Source: Lactobacillus hominis DSM 23910 = CRBIP 24.179 (GTDB lineage: Bacteria; Bacillota; Bacilli; Lactobacillales; Lactobacillaceae). Taken from it: 64,000 nt of DNA. Made by a program: the position numbers and the translations under genes. The stretch lies in contig NZ_CAKE01000022.1 in assembly GCF_000296835.1 (NCBI RefSeq), positions 1 to 64,000 on the forward strand, given 5' to 3'. Below the pieces are notes generated by a model. That model saw nothing but the letters and a program-made list of their open reading frames with translations. It ran no database searches and was not told the DNA's origin. The stretch's first letter is position 1; every line of letters starts with the position of its first letter. Below are positions 56,535 through 64,000 of the stretch, one piece after another.

Positions 56535-56577
56535 AGCCCTCTAGCTCAAATTTAAGCTAGAGGGCTTATTTTTTTAC
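56535..56577. terminator. Bidirectional terminator between clc and pncA
   Basis: The perfect 12-bp arms AGCCCTCTAGCT and AGCTAGAGGGCT are flanked by T-runs on each strand. Confidence 0.92.
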
Positions 56578-56579
56578 AA

Positions 56580-57131
56580 TTAAAGTATAGTTGCACCTAG
56601 ACAAGATTTAAAATGATTTAAGGCCCATTTATGTCCATTTTCATCAAAACTTGCAACACCATCTTGGTGAATTACTAAATTATAGCAGCGATTATATGCA
56701 TCCATTGCCGTATGAAGGACGCAGATATCGGTGCAGACACCAGTCAGATGCAGAGTATCGATTTTTCTTTCTCTTAAAATAAGATCTAAGTTAGTACCTG
56801 CAAAAGCAGAATAGCGCGTTTTATCCATGAATATGACATGATCATTCGTCTTATTTTTGTCATACCACGGTTGCAGCTTGCCATATAATTGCCGACCCCA
56901 AGTGTTTGGCAAATTATGCGGTGGAAATAACTTAGTTTCGGGATGATATTTATTTCCTGGGAAATGTAGGTCAGTGGGAATAATTACCCATTTATTTTGC
57001 TTTAAAAATGAATCTGCTAAATTGACAATTTCATTTTCAATTTCTTGAGCAGGTTTGCCACAAGTTAAGCTGCCTTTGTCTGAAACAAAATCATTAGTGT
57101 AATCGATGATTAAGAGTGCTTCTTGAGTCAT
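56580..57131 (-). CDS. pncA: Nicotinamidase/isochorismatase-family hydrolase
   Basis: This 183-residue protein has ALLIIDYTNDF (catalytic Asp), FMDKTRYSAFAGT (catalytic Lys) and the nucleophile in GVCTDICV. The family hydrolyses nicotinamide to nicotinate for NAD salvage, and these residues fit that role. I start at the ATG at 57131, preceded by AAGGAG. It lies just after an MFS transporter gene on the same strand, but a hairpin stands between. Confidence 0.88.
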   Translation of the reverse strand: MTQEALLIIDYTNDFVSDKGSLTCGKPAQEIENEIVNLADSFLKQNKWVIIPTDLHFPGNKYHPETKLFPPHNLPNTWGRQLYGKLQPWYDKNKTNDHVIFMDKTRYSAFAGTNLDLILRERKIDTLHLTGVCTDICVLHTAMDAYNRCYNLVIHQDGVASFDENGHKWALNHFKSCLGATIL

Positions 57132-57179
57132 AGTATTCTCCTTTATAAATATAATTATGGCTATTATGAGCCACAAAAG

Positions 57180-57202
57180 AAAAAGCCTCAAGTGAGACTT
57201 TA
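57180..57202 (-). terminator. Terminator after the MFS transporter
   Basis: On the minus strand AAGTCTCA and TGAGGCTT pair with one G-U wobble and are followed by TTTTTC. Confidence 0.6.
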
Positions 57203-57209
57203 AAATTAG

Positions 57210-58547
57210 TTATTCTTTTTTGAATTTGGGTGAAGTTTCTGGTGCCCAAATTAAGCAGATAATGAAACTTGCGAGTAATACAATGCTGCAGACCAACATG
57301 GCTAAACTTGCACCACCGCTATTAGTTAAAATTGGTAGTAAGAATGTTCCTGCAGCGGCACCAATTCGACTGATTGTGATACAAGTGCCGACACCAGTTC
57401 CGCGAACTTTAATATCAAATAATTCAGTAGGATAAGGATAATCGAGTACTAGTCCTGAAGAAAGGATGATGGCAAATAAACAAAAGATTATCAGCTGTAA
57501 ATTAGTTGGAATATTTTTAACTAAGGCTAAAATTCCAATTAAGACACCGGATAATAAAAAGTTTGAAACCAGAACGGCTCGGCGGCTGATTTTGTTAAAA
57601 ATAAAAATTCCAAATAAAACTCCGACAAACATTCCGCCATTGTAAATAATTCCTGAAACCTTTTGATCAGTGACATGCATTCCTTGCAAAAGAATCGGCA
57701 AGAAAATGCTAATGCCGAAAAAGGCAAAGGCCTGACAGGCATAAAATAGGCCACCAATTAAGATGCGTCGTAGATATTTTTTAGAAAAGAGAATTTTCCA
57801 AGTAACTTCTTTGACTGGTTTAGCTTTTTTTAGGCGCTTGGGAATTCCCCATCTGCGTCCCATATGTTTTTTAATAACTTGGTTTGCTTTCTTAACTTTA
57901 CCCCGACTAGCTAGCCAGCTTGGAGAAGCAGGCAATGGAAAAATCGATCTAAAAATTGCAGCTATAAATGCAGGAATAGCGCTGGTAGCTAAAATAATTT
58001 GCCAAGTATAACTGCCAAAACCATTTACAAATGTACCAGTGATATATGATGCAATGAAGCCAATTGTCCAGTAAATAAGCAAATGACTTTGGCGTTTGCT
58101 GTCTTCACCAGCAGGAAGCCACTCTGTAAGTAGAGCATTTCCAACAGTATAATCAACCGCAATCATCAGCCCAATAATTACTCTAATAATAAAGATCAGA
58201 GCAAAGTTTGCGGTTAATAACTGCAAAAGCGAAAAGATGCCCAAGATATACATATTGATCATCAGTAATTTGCGACGACCGATTTTGTCCGAAATTCTGC
58301 CAATGATGATACTTCCAGCAAGTCCAATTAATGAACCGGCGCCAATTAATCCCGTCCAAAGATCACTAATTGTTAAATACCTAGCTGCGTTAGATAAGGC
58401 AGTTCCGGATATTCCTAAGGCAAAACCACAGGCAATCTGGCCTAATACTACTGCTACAAAAACACGCATGTGAATTGGCATCAGTGGCGCTTTTTTGTAG
58501 TTCTTCTTTGGTTTTACTTTGTTTAAATTGTTTGCTTGATCACTCAT
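57210..58547 (-). CDS. MFS transporter (sugar-porter-like)
   Basis: This protein of about 445 residues has 12 predicted membrane helices. The family loop GRISDKIGRRKLL lies between helices 2 and 3, and RVIIGLMIAVDYTVGNALLTEWLP follows. The pattern suits the metabolite/H+ symporter or sugar-porter branch. The substrate is unknown. The start is uncertain: ATGs at 58547 and 58559 both lack a near ribosome site, but AGGAGG stands upstream of a small hairpin (58552-58576) that would bring it closer to 58547. Confidence 0.82.
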   Translation of the reverse strand: MSDQANNLNKVKPKKNYKKAPLMPIHMRVFVAVVLGQIACGFALGISGTALSNAARYLTISDLWTGLIGAGSLIGLAGSIIIGRISDKIGRRKLLMINMYILGIFSLLQLLTANFALIFIIRVIIGLMIAVDYTVGNALLTEWLPAGEDSKRQSHLLIYWTIGFIASYITGTFVNGFGSYTWQIILATSAIPAFIAAIFRSIFPLPASPSWLASRGKVKKANQVIKKHMGRRWGIPKRLKKAKPVKEVTWKILFSKKYLRRILIGGLFYACQAFAFFGISIFLPILLQGMHVTDQKVSGIIYNGGMFVGVLFGIFIFNKISRRAVLVSNFLLSGVLIGILALVKNIPTNLQLIIFCLFAIILSSGLVLDYPYPTELFDIKVRGTGVGTCITISRIGAAAGTFLLPILTNSGGASLAMLVCSIVLLASFIICLIWAPETSPKFKKE

Positions 58548-58551
58548 AAAA

Positions 58552-58576
58552 AGAGACATGTTGAAAAATAGTCTCT
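58552..58576 (-). promoter_or_regulatory. Hairpin between Shine-Dalgarno and start of the MFS gene
   Basis: The perfect arms AGAGAC/GTCTCT enclose the upstream ATG. With the stem formed, AGGAGG would be about 12 bases from the ATG at 58547. A control role is speculative. Confidence 0.35.
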
Positions 58577-58759
58577 GTAAAAATACCTCCTTAAATTTAC
58601 TTTTCAAAATATAGTAACTATATTCCACCTTAACAAATTATGAAAAATCATGCAAAGTGGACATCTATTCAATAGTCTTATTAGCTTCAGATCTTTCAAC
58701 TACTTACTTGATGACTGCGTCGACAAAATTAATACTTTCTCAATGAAACACATAAAAAT

Positions 58760-58787
58760 AAAAAGCTATTATTAGTAACAGCTTTTT
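58760..58787 (-). terminator. Terminator after the CHRD-like gene
   Basis: AAAAAGCT and AGCTTTTT arms flank a 12-base loop, with a T-run on the minus strand. Confidence 0.6.
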
Positions 58788-58820
58788 AGAATAAATATTC
58801 AATTAATTTTAATTATCTAA

Positions 58821-59378
58821 TTAATCTTCTTTTTCAATCTTTCCTGCGGCAATTGGCAAGGTAGTGTGAGTATCATAATCCATTACACAGCCCTTAACAG
58901 TGTCTGGTAATTCAAGACTTTCAGGGACGCCGTGGACATAAACTACGCGTTTATCTAATTGAAGATCAGTGCTGCCGAAAGCTTTTTTGAAGTTTTCTTG
59001 TAATTCGGTCAAAGGCACATCAACTTCATATTCGTAATAACCATTGCTGTCAGCGACAGGGTAAGTATTGTTAGGAATATTCATTTTTGCTGGATCCGCA
59101 TCAAGTGGCACCATCGTAGTTCCTGATACTGGTTCGGTTTCAGGTAAATCGACAAAGCCGTCGTGGTTGACATCTTGAGCCATAGTTGCAGCCTGAGCGA
59201 CTTTACCATCAGGAAAGCCGTGGAAATGTTCCCAGTGTTCGATATTCTTTGGTGTATCAAACATTTCTACTTTAATGTGAAGTTGATCGCCATTTTCGGT
59301 AAATTCGGCTGTCCCATGGGACTGACAACCAATTTTTTCTGCATTTAGTGGGTTAATGTGAGCAATATATTTTGTCAT
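58821..59378 (-). CDS. Cytoplasmic CHRD-like protein, function unknown
   Basis: This 185-residue acidic protein has no signal or membrane segment. It is rich in His near the N-terminal half (EHWEHFHGFPDGK) and carries an EF-hand-like loop DVNHDGFVDLPE. The pattern of HINPLNAEKIGCQSHGTAEF resembles CHRD or Cu/Zn superoxide-dismutase-like folds, but the match is weak. Metal binding is plausible. I start at the ATG at 59378, with AAAGGATC upstream. It is divergent from the FNR-like regulator, 144 bp apart, so it may be its target. Confidence 0.65.
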   Translation of the reverse strand: MTKYIAHINPLNAEKIGCQSHGTAEFTENGDQLHIKVEMFDTPKNIEHWEHFHGFPDGKVAQAATMAQDVNHDGFVDLPETEPVSGTTMVPLDADPAKMNIPNNTYPVADSNGYYEYEVDVPLTELQENFKKAFGSTDLQLDKRVVYVHGVPESLELPDTVKGCVMDYDTHTTLPIAAGKIEKED

Positions 59379-59480
59379 AATAAAGATCCTTTCTTTTAAG
59401 TAACACTTCAGCTCTATCATAAATCAAAAAGCTTGAAAGTTCATTTATCAGTGCTTACAAGTTAATTATAAAAAGATAGG

Positions 59481-59505
59481 GTATAATAAAATTGATTTAT
59501 ATCAA
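59481..59505 (+). promoter_or_regulatory. FNR-type box at the Crp/Fnr gene promoter
   Basis: TATAAT (59482-59487) is a perfect -10. Just downstream TTGAT-TTAT-ATCAA (59492-59505) is a perfect FNR box. Binding there would block the promoter, which suggests autorepression. Confidence 0.7.
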
Positions 59506-59522
59506 GAAAGAAGTATGAACAA

Positions 59523-60173
59523 ATGACAAAACATTCGCCACTTGCTTGTTTGAGTAATGCCACTTTATTTAAGGACTTACCAGAATCACTTAGAAAAAAG
59601 CTAGTTACCATTTCGACGCATCAAGAATATTTTCCTAAAGGCAGTTTGATTCGCCAACCCTTTGATGGAAAAGACGGGATGCTTGTCATGGATAAGGGAA
59701 AGGCTAAAGTTTATAGTCTTAATGAAGATGGTAAAGAGACGATTTTAGGCTTGCTGAATAAGGGCGATTCTGAAGGCCAGGAACATTTATTTTCGACTAG
59801 CAGTCCTGAGAGTTTTATTCAGGCAACTACTGATGCTTGGGTGTGTTCGATGACCCGGAATGATTTTCAAAAATTAGTTCGTCAAACGCCAGATCTAGCC
59901 TTAAGTCTACTCAATGATTTTGGTCAAAAATTAGTCACTGCGGAGAAAAATACAGTGCGTCGCAATTCAATGGATGCTAAGCAAAGAATTATGGCGTATT
60001 TGAATGATTTGTCAAAAAAACAAGGTACAAATAAAGTAAAGCTAGATCTTAAGAAAAAAGACCTAGCTGGTTATTTGGGCATTACGCCAGAAACTTTAAG
60101 TCGTAAGTTAAAAGAATTGGCTAAGGAAAATAAAATTCAAGTCGATAAAAAAATTATCACAATTGCAAAGTAA
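59523..60173 (+). CDS. Crp/Fnr-family regulator (FLP-like)
   Basis: This 216-residue regulator has an N-terminal cyclic-nucleotide-binding-like beta domain and a C-terminal winged HTH (LAGYLGITPETLSRKLKEL). The recognition helix carries ExxSR as in FNR, matching the TTGAT box in its own promoter. It lacks a four-Cys iron-sulfur cluster but has Cys9 and Cys108. L. casei FLP uses two similarly placed cysteines as a disulfide switch, so a thiol-based redox sensor is likely. It is monocistronic. Confidence 0.87.
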   Translation: MTKHSPLACLSNATLFKDLPESLRKKLVTISTHQEYFPKGSLIRQPFDGKDGMLVMDKGKAKVYSLNEDGKETILGLLNKGDSEGQEHLFSTSSPESFIQATTDAWVCSMTRNDFQKLVRQTPDLALSLLNDFGQKLVTAEKNTVRRNSMDAKQRIMAYLNDLSKKQGTNKVKLDLKKKDLAGYLGITPETLSRKLKELAKENKIQVDKKIITIAK

Positions 60174-60188
60174 AGGAGCCGGTAATAA

Positions 60189-60220
60189 AACCCAGAAATT
60201 CGGACAAGAATTTCTGGGTT
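60189..60220. terminator. Terminator between the FNR-like gene and mutS2-like gene
   Basis: The perfect arms AACCCAGAAATTC and GAATTTCTGGGTT are followed on the minus strand by TTATTACC. The genes are convergent. Confidence 0.85.
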
Positions 60221-60227
60221 CATATCA

Positions 60228-62105
60228 TTATCTAAGTTTGTCTATTTTTTTCAATTTTTTCCAAGCCTTTTTAGAACCACGGCTTAGGTCTTTATTTAAT
60301 TTGTACTCTTTCCAATCTTGTACGAATAGTAGATCAAGATTGTAACCTTCTGGATAAAGGTCTTTTGCCTTTCTAACTAGCTTAGCTCCTTTAACTGGTA
60401 TTGTCTTAAAATTTTTATTAACAAAGATAATGATTTGATTTGCAAGATCCGAGTTTTGATAAAACAAAACGTCTTGTTCGTACTCAGGGACTTTAAGACG
60501 ATCACCTTTTTTAAAAGAAATTGTAGATTTAATTTTTTTCGAATGATTTTTAAATTTAATTTGACTTTGATTTAAAGGAAATTTACCAGTATTTAAGAAA
60601 TTATTAGCTTGTGTTAAAACCTCTTGAGGCATACCATTCTTTTCAGCTATCCATAGAGCGCGGCTGGTTCCTATCTGATTTAACAGTAACTTATATGTTG
60701 GCTCAAGTGTCTTTAGATCAAAGTCCATAGCTGCAGTGATAAAAGCGGGATGCTTAGTAGAATAGTCTTTTATTGCACTATAGTGAGTGGTTGCTAAGAT
60801 TAGACTGCCTTTTAATTGTAATGTCTGCAGCAGAGCAATAGCAAGAGCAGCACCTTCGTTTGGATCTGTACCGCTGCCTAATTCATCTAATAAAATTAGA
60901 CTGTATTTTGTTGCATGCTGGACAATATAAGACATTTGTTTCATTTCAGCAGAGAATGTAGACAGAGAGTTATCTAAGTCCTGATGATCGCCAATTGAAG
61001 TATATATAGCAGTCATTATTGGAATTGAGCAAATCCCTGAACTTGGTAAGAATAGTCCAAATTCTGCCATTGCAATGGCCAAACCAACTGTTTTTAGAGT
61101 GACAGTCTTTCCACCTGCATTAGGACCTGTGATTATCAAACCACGTTTAGTAGAATCTAAATTAAGTGAAAGAGGAACCGGATTAGATAAAAGAGGATGC
61201 CTCATTTCGTTTAATTGGAGTTGATTTTGTTCATTTAACAATGGTCGTTTACCATTAATATTTTGAGAGTATTTTGCTCGGGCTAAGATACAATCTAGGT
61301 CAATAATAATATTAAGATTTGCCTCTAGTTGAGATAATTCCTGGTAAATTTTTGCTGATAAATCACCTAAAATTTGAGATTCAATTAAATAAATCTGATT
61401 TTCAACAGTTGCTTTTTCTTGGGTAAGATGCACGATTTTAGTGGGTTCTATAAAAACTGTATTTCCATTGTTAGAATGGTCGATAATATTACCACCAAAA
61501 GTGTGTTTAAAACTTGCTTTAATCGGGAGAGTATAATGATTATCTTTTTGAATTATCTGATAATCTTGCAGCATAGTTTGATATTTTTTACTTTGCAAAT
61601 ATTTTTGCAATGTATCTTGAATATTTTTGCTTAATTTTTTGCTTCTTTGTCTTAACTTAGCGAGATCTTTGTCTGCATTATCAGAAACTTGTCCACGTTC
61701 GATAGCATTATAAATTTCGCCTTCTAGCGTATCTAGGATAGTTAAAGTATCACAATAACTTGCGATAATTGGAGTATTATTTCTTTGCTTGTTAAAAAAG
61801 CGCACTAATAGACATGTAACTCTAATGAAGTCTGCTGTTTGTTCTAGTTCTGCTGGATTTAAGATAAATCCTTTTTTGACCTTATTTAAAATTGGAGTAA
61901 AGGCGTCTGAACTAATAAAAGGAATGTGTAATCCATGATTTAAAATCCAGACCATTTCTGCAGTCTCATCAAGTAAAGCAGTTGCTTTAATTAATTTAGT
62001 TGCAAGTGGTTGAACTAGAATTTTGTCTTTTGCTTCGGGTGAAACGGCATAGTGAGAGACAAGTTTACGTACACGTGAAAATTCGATTTCGTCAGTATTA
62101 TTCAA
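60228..62105 (-). CDS. MutS2-like ATPase lacking the Smr domain
   Basis: This 625-residue protein has MutS-type core and lever domains with coiled-coil segments, and an ABC-type ATPase with Walker A GPNAGGKT and Walker B YSLILLDELGSGTDPNEGAAL. It lacks the mismatch-recognition N-terminal domain of MutS1. It is shorter than MutS2 (about 780) and has no Smr nuclease domain at the end. It may act in recombination control or ribosome-linked roles without a nuclease. The start is a TTG with GGAG upstream. Confidence 0.8.
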   Translation of the reverse strand: MNNTDEIEFSRVRKLVSHYAVSPEAKDKILVQPLATKLIKATALLDETAEMVWILNHGLHIPFISSDAFTPILNKVKKGFILNPAELEQTADFIRVTCLLVRFFNKQRNNTPIIASYCDTLTILDTLEGEIYNAIERGQVSDNADKDLAKLRQRSKKLSKNIQDTLQKYLQSKKYQTMLQDYQIIQKDNHYTLPIKASFKHTFGGNIIDHSNNGNTVFIEPTKIVHLTQEKATVENQIYLIESQILGDLSAKIYQELSQLEANLNIIIDLDCILARAKYSQNINGKRPLLNEQNQLQLNEMRHPLLSNPVPLSLNLDSTKRGLIITGPNAGGKTVTLKTVGLAIAMAEFGLFLPSSGICSIPIMTAIYTSIGDHQDLDNSLSTFSAEMKQMSYIVQHATKYSLILLDELGSGTDPNEGAALAIALLQTLQLKGSLILATTHYSAIKDYSTKHPAFITAAMDFDLKTLEPTYKLLLNQIGTSRALWIAEKNGMPQEVLTQANNFLNTGKFPLNQSQIKFKNHSKKIKSTISFKKGDRLKVPEYEQDVLFYQNSDLANQIIIFVNKNFKTIPVKGAKLVRKAKDLYPEGYNLDLLFVQDWKEYKLNKDLSRGSKKAWKKLKKIDKLR

Positions 62106-62301
62106 TTTTGTTTTTTCTCCTTAAGAAAATAGATTTTAAATTTGTTTTTCTCAAGGGAAAGTAAATTAGTCCCTTGAGACTAAAATACAATTAGCATCAT
62201 ATGGCAATATATCCTTTTCTAAATTATTGATTTTAATGATATAACATTTTTACGAAAAAATCATTATAAATTAGGGTAAACAAAGTAGCTTGAAAAATAT
62301 A

Positions 62302-62350
62302 AAAATGCTGATAGTCTTCGCTTTAATGAACGATGATATCAGCATTTTGC
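62302..62350 (-). terminator. Terminator after the methionine gamma-lyase-family gene
   Basis: AAAATGCTGATA and TATCAGCATTTT pair perfectly with a 23-base loop and T-runs on the minus strand. Confidence 0.75.
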
Positions 62351-62355
62351 TTTAA

Positions 62356-63624
62356 TTATTTGTTTTTATAAAATGTCTCTTCTACTGCGTGAGTGATTGC
62401 AATCTTATCATGAGCATAAGAAAGTCCACCTTGAATGTATAGACGGTAAGGCGCACGAAGGGGACCATCAGATGATAATTCAATGGTAGAACCTTCAGTA
62501 AAGCTACCTGAAGCCATGACAACATCGTCTTCATAACCATCTTGGTGGTATGGAATTGGATCAACGAATGAGTTCATTGGGGAATAGTGCTGAATTGCGG
62601 CACAGAATTTAACCATTGGATCTGGTTCGCCAAAGGTTACAGTTTGAACAATATCAGTTCTTGGATCATCCCACTTAGGAGCAACCTTCATACCCATTTC
62701 TTCGCATAATGCAGCAGTAAAGATCATCCCTTTGATGGCTTCACCAGTTGTATGAGGTGCCATAAAGAATCCTTGGTAAATATCACGTAAATAGCCCCAA
62801 GTAGCACCTTCTCCTTTACCTGCTCCAGGGACGTTAAGGCGTGAGCCTGCGCCTTCGATTAATTCTTTTTTACCAGCTAAGAATGCACCACCTTTAACAA
62901 TTCCAGCACCAGCATTCTTGAAAAGCGAACCTGCAAGCATGTCAGCACCATAGAATGTTGGCTCTTCAGTTTCAGAAAATTCACCGTAGCAGTTGTCGAC
63001 AAAGATTTTTACATCAGGACGTACTTCTTTGATGAATTTAAGCATTTTTTTGATTTTTTCCATAGTGAAACTAGCACGTACAGCATATCCCAATGAACGC
63101 TGTATAGTTACAACCTTGATTGATTTATCTTGCAAATCTTTTTCAGCTTGTTCGTAATCAACTTCGCCATTTTCTAATAAGTCAGTATGCTTAAAGTTAA
63201 TACCCCATTCTTTCATATTGCCTGGCTTATCGCCAGCTAAGCCGATAACTTCTTGAATGGTGTCATATGGCATCCCTGTTAAGTAATAGAGCGTGTCGCC
63301 AGGACGCAGCATACTGAATAATCCTACAGAGATAGCTTGCGTTGCTGATGAAAATTGTGGACGCACTAAAGCATCGCCAGTTTTAAAGTAGTCGGCATAA
63401 ATAGCTTCGATTTTATCGCGTCCCATGTCGTCATAGCCATAACCGGTTGAAGGAACTAAATCTTCTTCGCCTACGCGGTGTTTTCTAAATAATTCTAAAA
63501 CGCGTTGTTGGTTGTACAAAACTTGCTCGTCAATTTCGTTTAAACGACCAGCAATCTTTTTGTCAACTTTAACAACTTTTTCTTTTAAATCTTGTGGTAA
63601 ATCTTCAGTCCATGAAAATGTCAT
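62356..63624 (-). CDS. Methionine gamma-lyase-family (aluminium-resistance type) PLP enzyme
   Basis: This 422-residue PLP-dependent protein of the Met_gamma_lyase/YnbB family has VPSTGYGYDDMGRD, the Schiff-base Lys in the GSLFKNAGAGIVKGG region, and SRLNVPGAGKGEGATWG. Family members are annotated as aluminium resistance or cystathionine beta-lyase-like. The real substrate is unclear. AAGGAG precedes the ATG. It lies 10 bp downstream of the decarboxylase gene, so they are an operon. Confidence 0.85.
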   Translation of the reverse strand: MTFSWTEDLPQDLKEKVVKVDKKIAGRLNEIDEQVLYNQQRVLELFRKHRVGEEDLVPSTGYGYDDMGRDKIEAIYADYFKTGDALVRPQFSSATQAISVGLFSMLRPGDTLYYLTGMPYDTIQEVIGLAGDKPGNMKEWGINFKHTDLLENGEVDYEQAEKDLQDKSIKVVTIQRSLGYAVRASFTMEKIKKMLKFIKEVRPDVKIFVDNCYGEFSETEEPTFYGADMLAGSLFKNAGAGIVKGGAFLAGKKELIEGAGSRLNVPGAGKGEGATWGYLRDIYQGFFMAPHTTGEAIKGMIFTAALCEEMGMKVAPKWDDPRTDIVQTVTFGEPDPMVKFCAAIQHYSPMNSFVDPIPYHQDGYEDDVVMASGSFTEGSTIELSSDGPLRAPYRLYIQGGLSYAHDKIAITHAVEETFYKNK

Positions 63625-63634
63625 ATCTATCTCC

Positions 63635-64000
63635 TTATTTTTCTTTTAATACTTCAGCTTGTACGCTAATTTTGCCATTATCTTTTTGATCCCAGTAAAC
63701 GCCTTGAATTTCTGGTACAAAACCAGGGAAGCGTTCGATTGCGCCAACTAAAACTTCAAAGTATTGGCGATCGATCTTAGACCACTTTTCGCCTGGTGCA
63801 ACAATAAAGACGCCTGGTGGGTAAGGAAGTGCTCCTTCGGCAGCAATGCGGCCTTCAACGTCGTTTAAATCAACTAATTCACTTTCATTTTTCATGAATA
63901 ACTGATCTGCAGCAGCTGGCGTCATAACGTAGTCTTGCATATCGTTTTTGGTAAATAATTCCCTTTGTAAAGTAAAAGTTTGATTTTCGCGATAATAATT
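63635..64000 (-). CDS. Orn/Lys/Arg decarboxylase, C-terminal part (runs off window)
   Basis: The frame is open to the right edge. The visible 121 residues include GALPYPPGVFIVAPGEKW and the C-terminal IQGVYWDQKDNGK pattern of the Orn/Lys/Arg decarboxylase family (ornithine decarboxylase type in lactobacilli). The PLP domain lies outside the window, so the substrate cannot be fixed. It would release a polyamine and consume a proton. The ATG at 63940 is internal and not the start. Confidence 0.8.
   Translation of the reverse strand, partial: NYYRENQTFTLQRELFTKNDMQDYVMTPAAADQLFMKNESELVDLNDVEGRIAAEGALPYPPGVFIVAPGEKWSKIDRQYFEVLVGAIERFPGFVPEIQGVYWDQKDNGKISVQAEVLKEK

Overview
The window is the replication-origin region of a low-GC Lactobacillus chromosome. 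The gene set (rpmH, rnpA, yidC, mnmE and mnmG on one side; dnaA, dnaN, yaaA, recF, gyrB, gyrA, rpsF, ssb, rpsR, gdpP, rplI and dnaB on the other) is the standard Firmicutes oriC neighbourhood. Pyruvate oxidase, a YSIRK/LPXTG giant adhesin, the UPF0237/UPF0210 pair and a DnaA beginning MFDLDKFW point to the genus Lactobacillus, probably the gasseri/johnsonii group. The species is inferred, not proven.

Layout. About 146-7879 is a compact integrated mobile element in the 3' end of a tRNA-Thr gene. It has a tyrosine integrase, an excisionase-like protein, an HUH-endonuclease/SF3-helicase Rep, a structured GC-rich putative oriT, a small membrane protein, an FtsK/TcpA-like ATPase, a small DUF961-like protein, a divergent regulator and a cadD-cadC-type cadmium cargo. 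From 7992 to 10432 lie a Rossmann-fold protein and the UPF0237/UPF0210 operon. From 10526 to 18502 is a 2658-residue wall-anchored adhesin. From 18796 to 28693 are an aldo/keto reductase, a second identical tRNA-Thr, an MgtC-like protein, a TetM-like GTPase, a DUF2974 hydrolase, a flavin reductase operon with a frameshifted membrane gene, a LysR regulator and a ROK fructokinase. From 28854 to 43932 is the dnaA-to-dnaB replication and ribosome block on the minus strand. From 43950 to 44300 is oriC. To its right are rpmH to mnmG, pyruvate oxidase, an ABC transporter islet flanked by a 42-bp direct repeat, 6-phosphogluconate dehydrogenase, a ClC channel, nicotinamidase, an MFS transporter, a CHRD-like protein, an FNR/FLP-type regulator, a MutS2-like ATPase, a methionine gamma-lyase-family protein and the C-terminal end of an Orn/Lys decarboxylase.

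Genes near the origin are mostly co-oriented with replication: minus strand to the left of about 44 kb, plus strand to the right. The chromosome-organisation signals are rich: DnaA boxes, DnaA-trios beside an AT-rich DUE in the dnaA-dnaN gap, four parS palindromes and five palindromes resembling Noc-binding sites. A perfect DnaA box also overlaps the gdpP promoter, with an inverted pair of near-perfect boxes beside it.

The strongest candidates for something little described are the small HUH-SF3/TcpA mobile element, the 42-bp-repeat ABC islet with a 25-residue upstream ORF, a C-terminal GASxH motif shared by two unrelated flavoenzymes, and the possible DnaA control of the c-di-AMP phosphodiesterase. 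None is proven from sequence alone.
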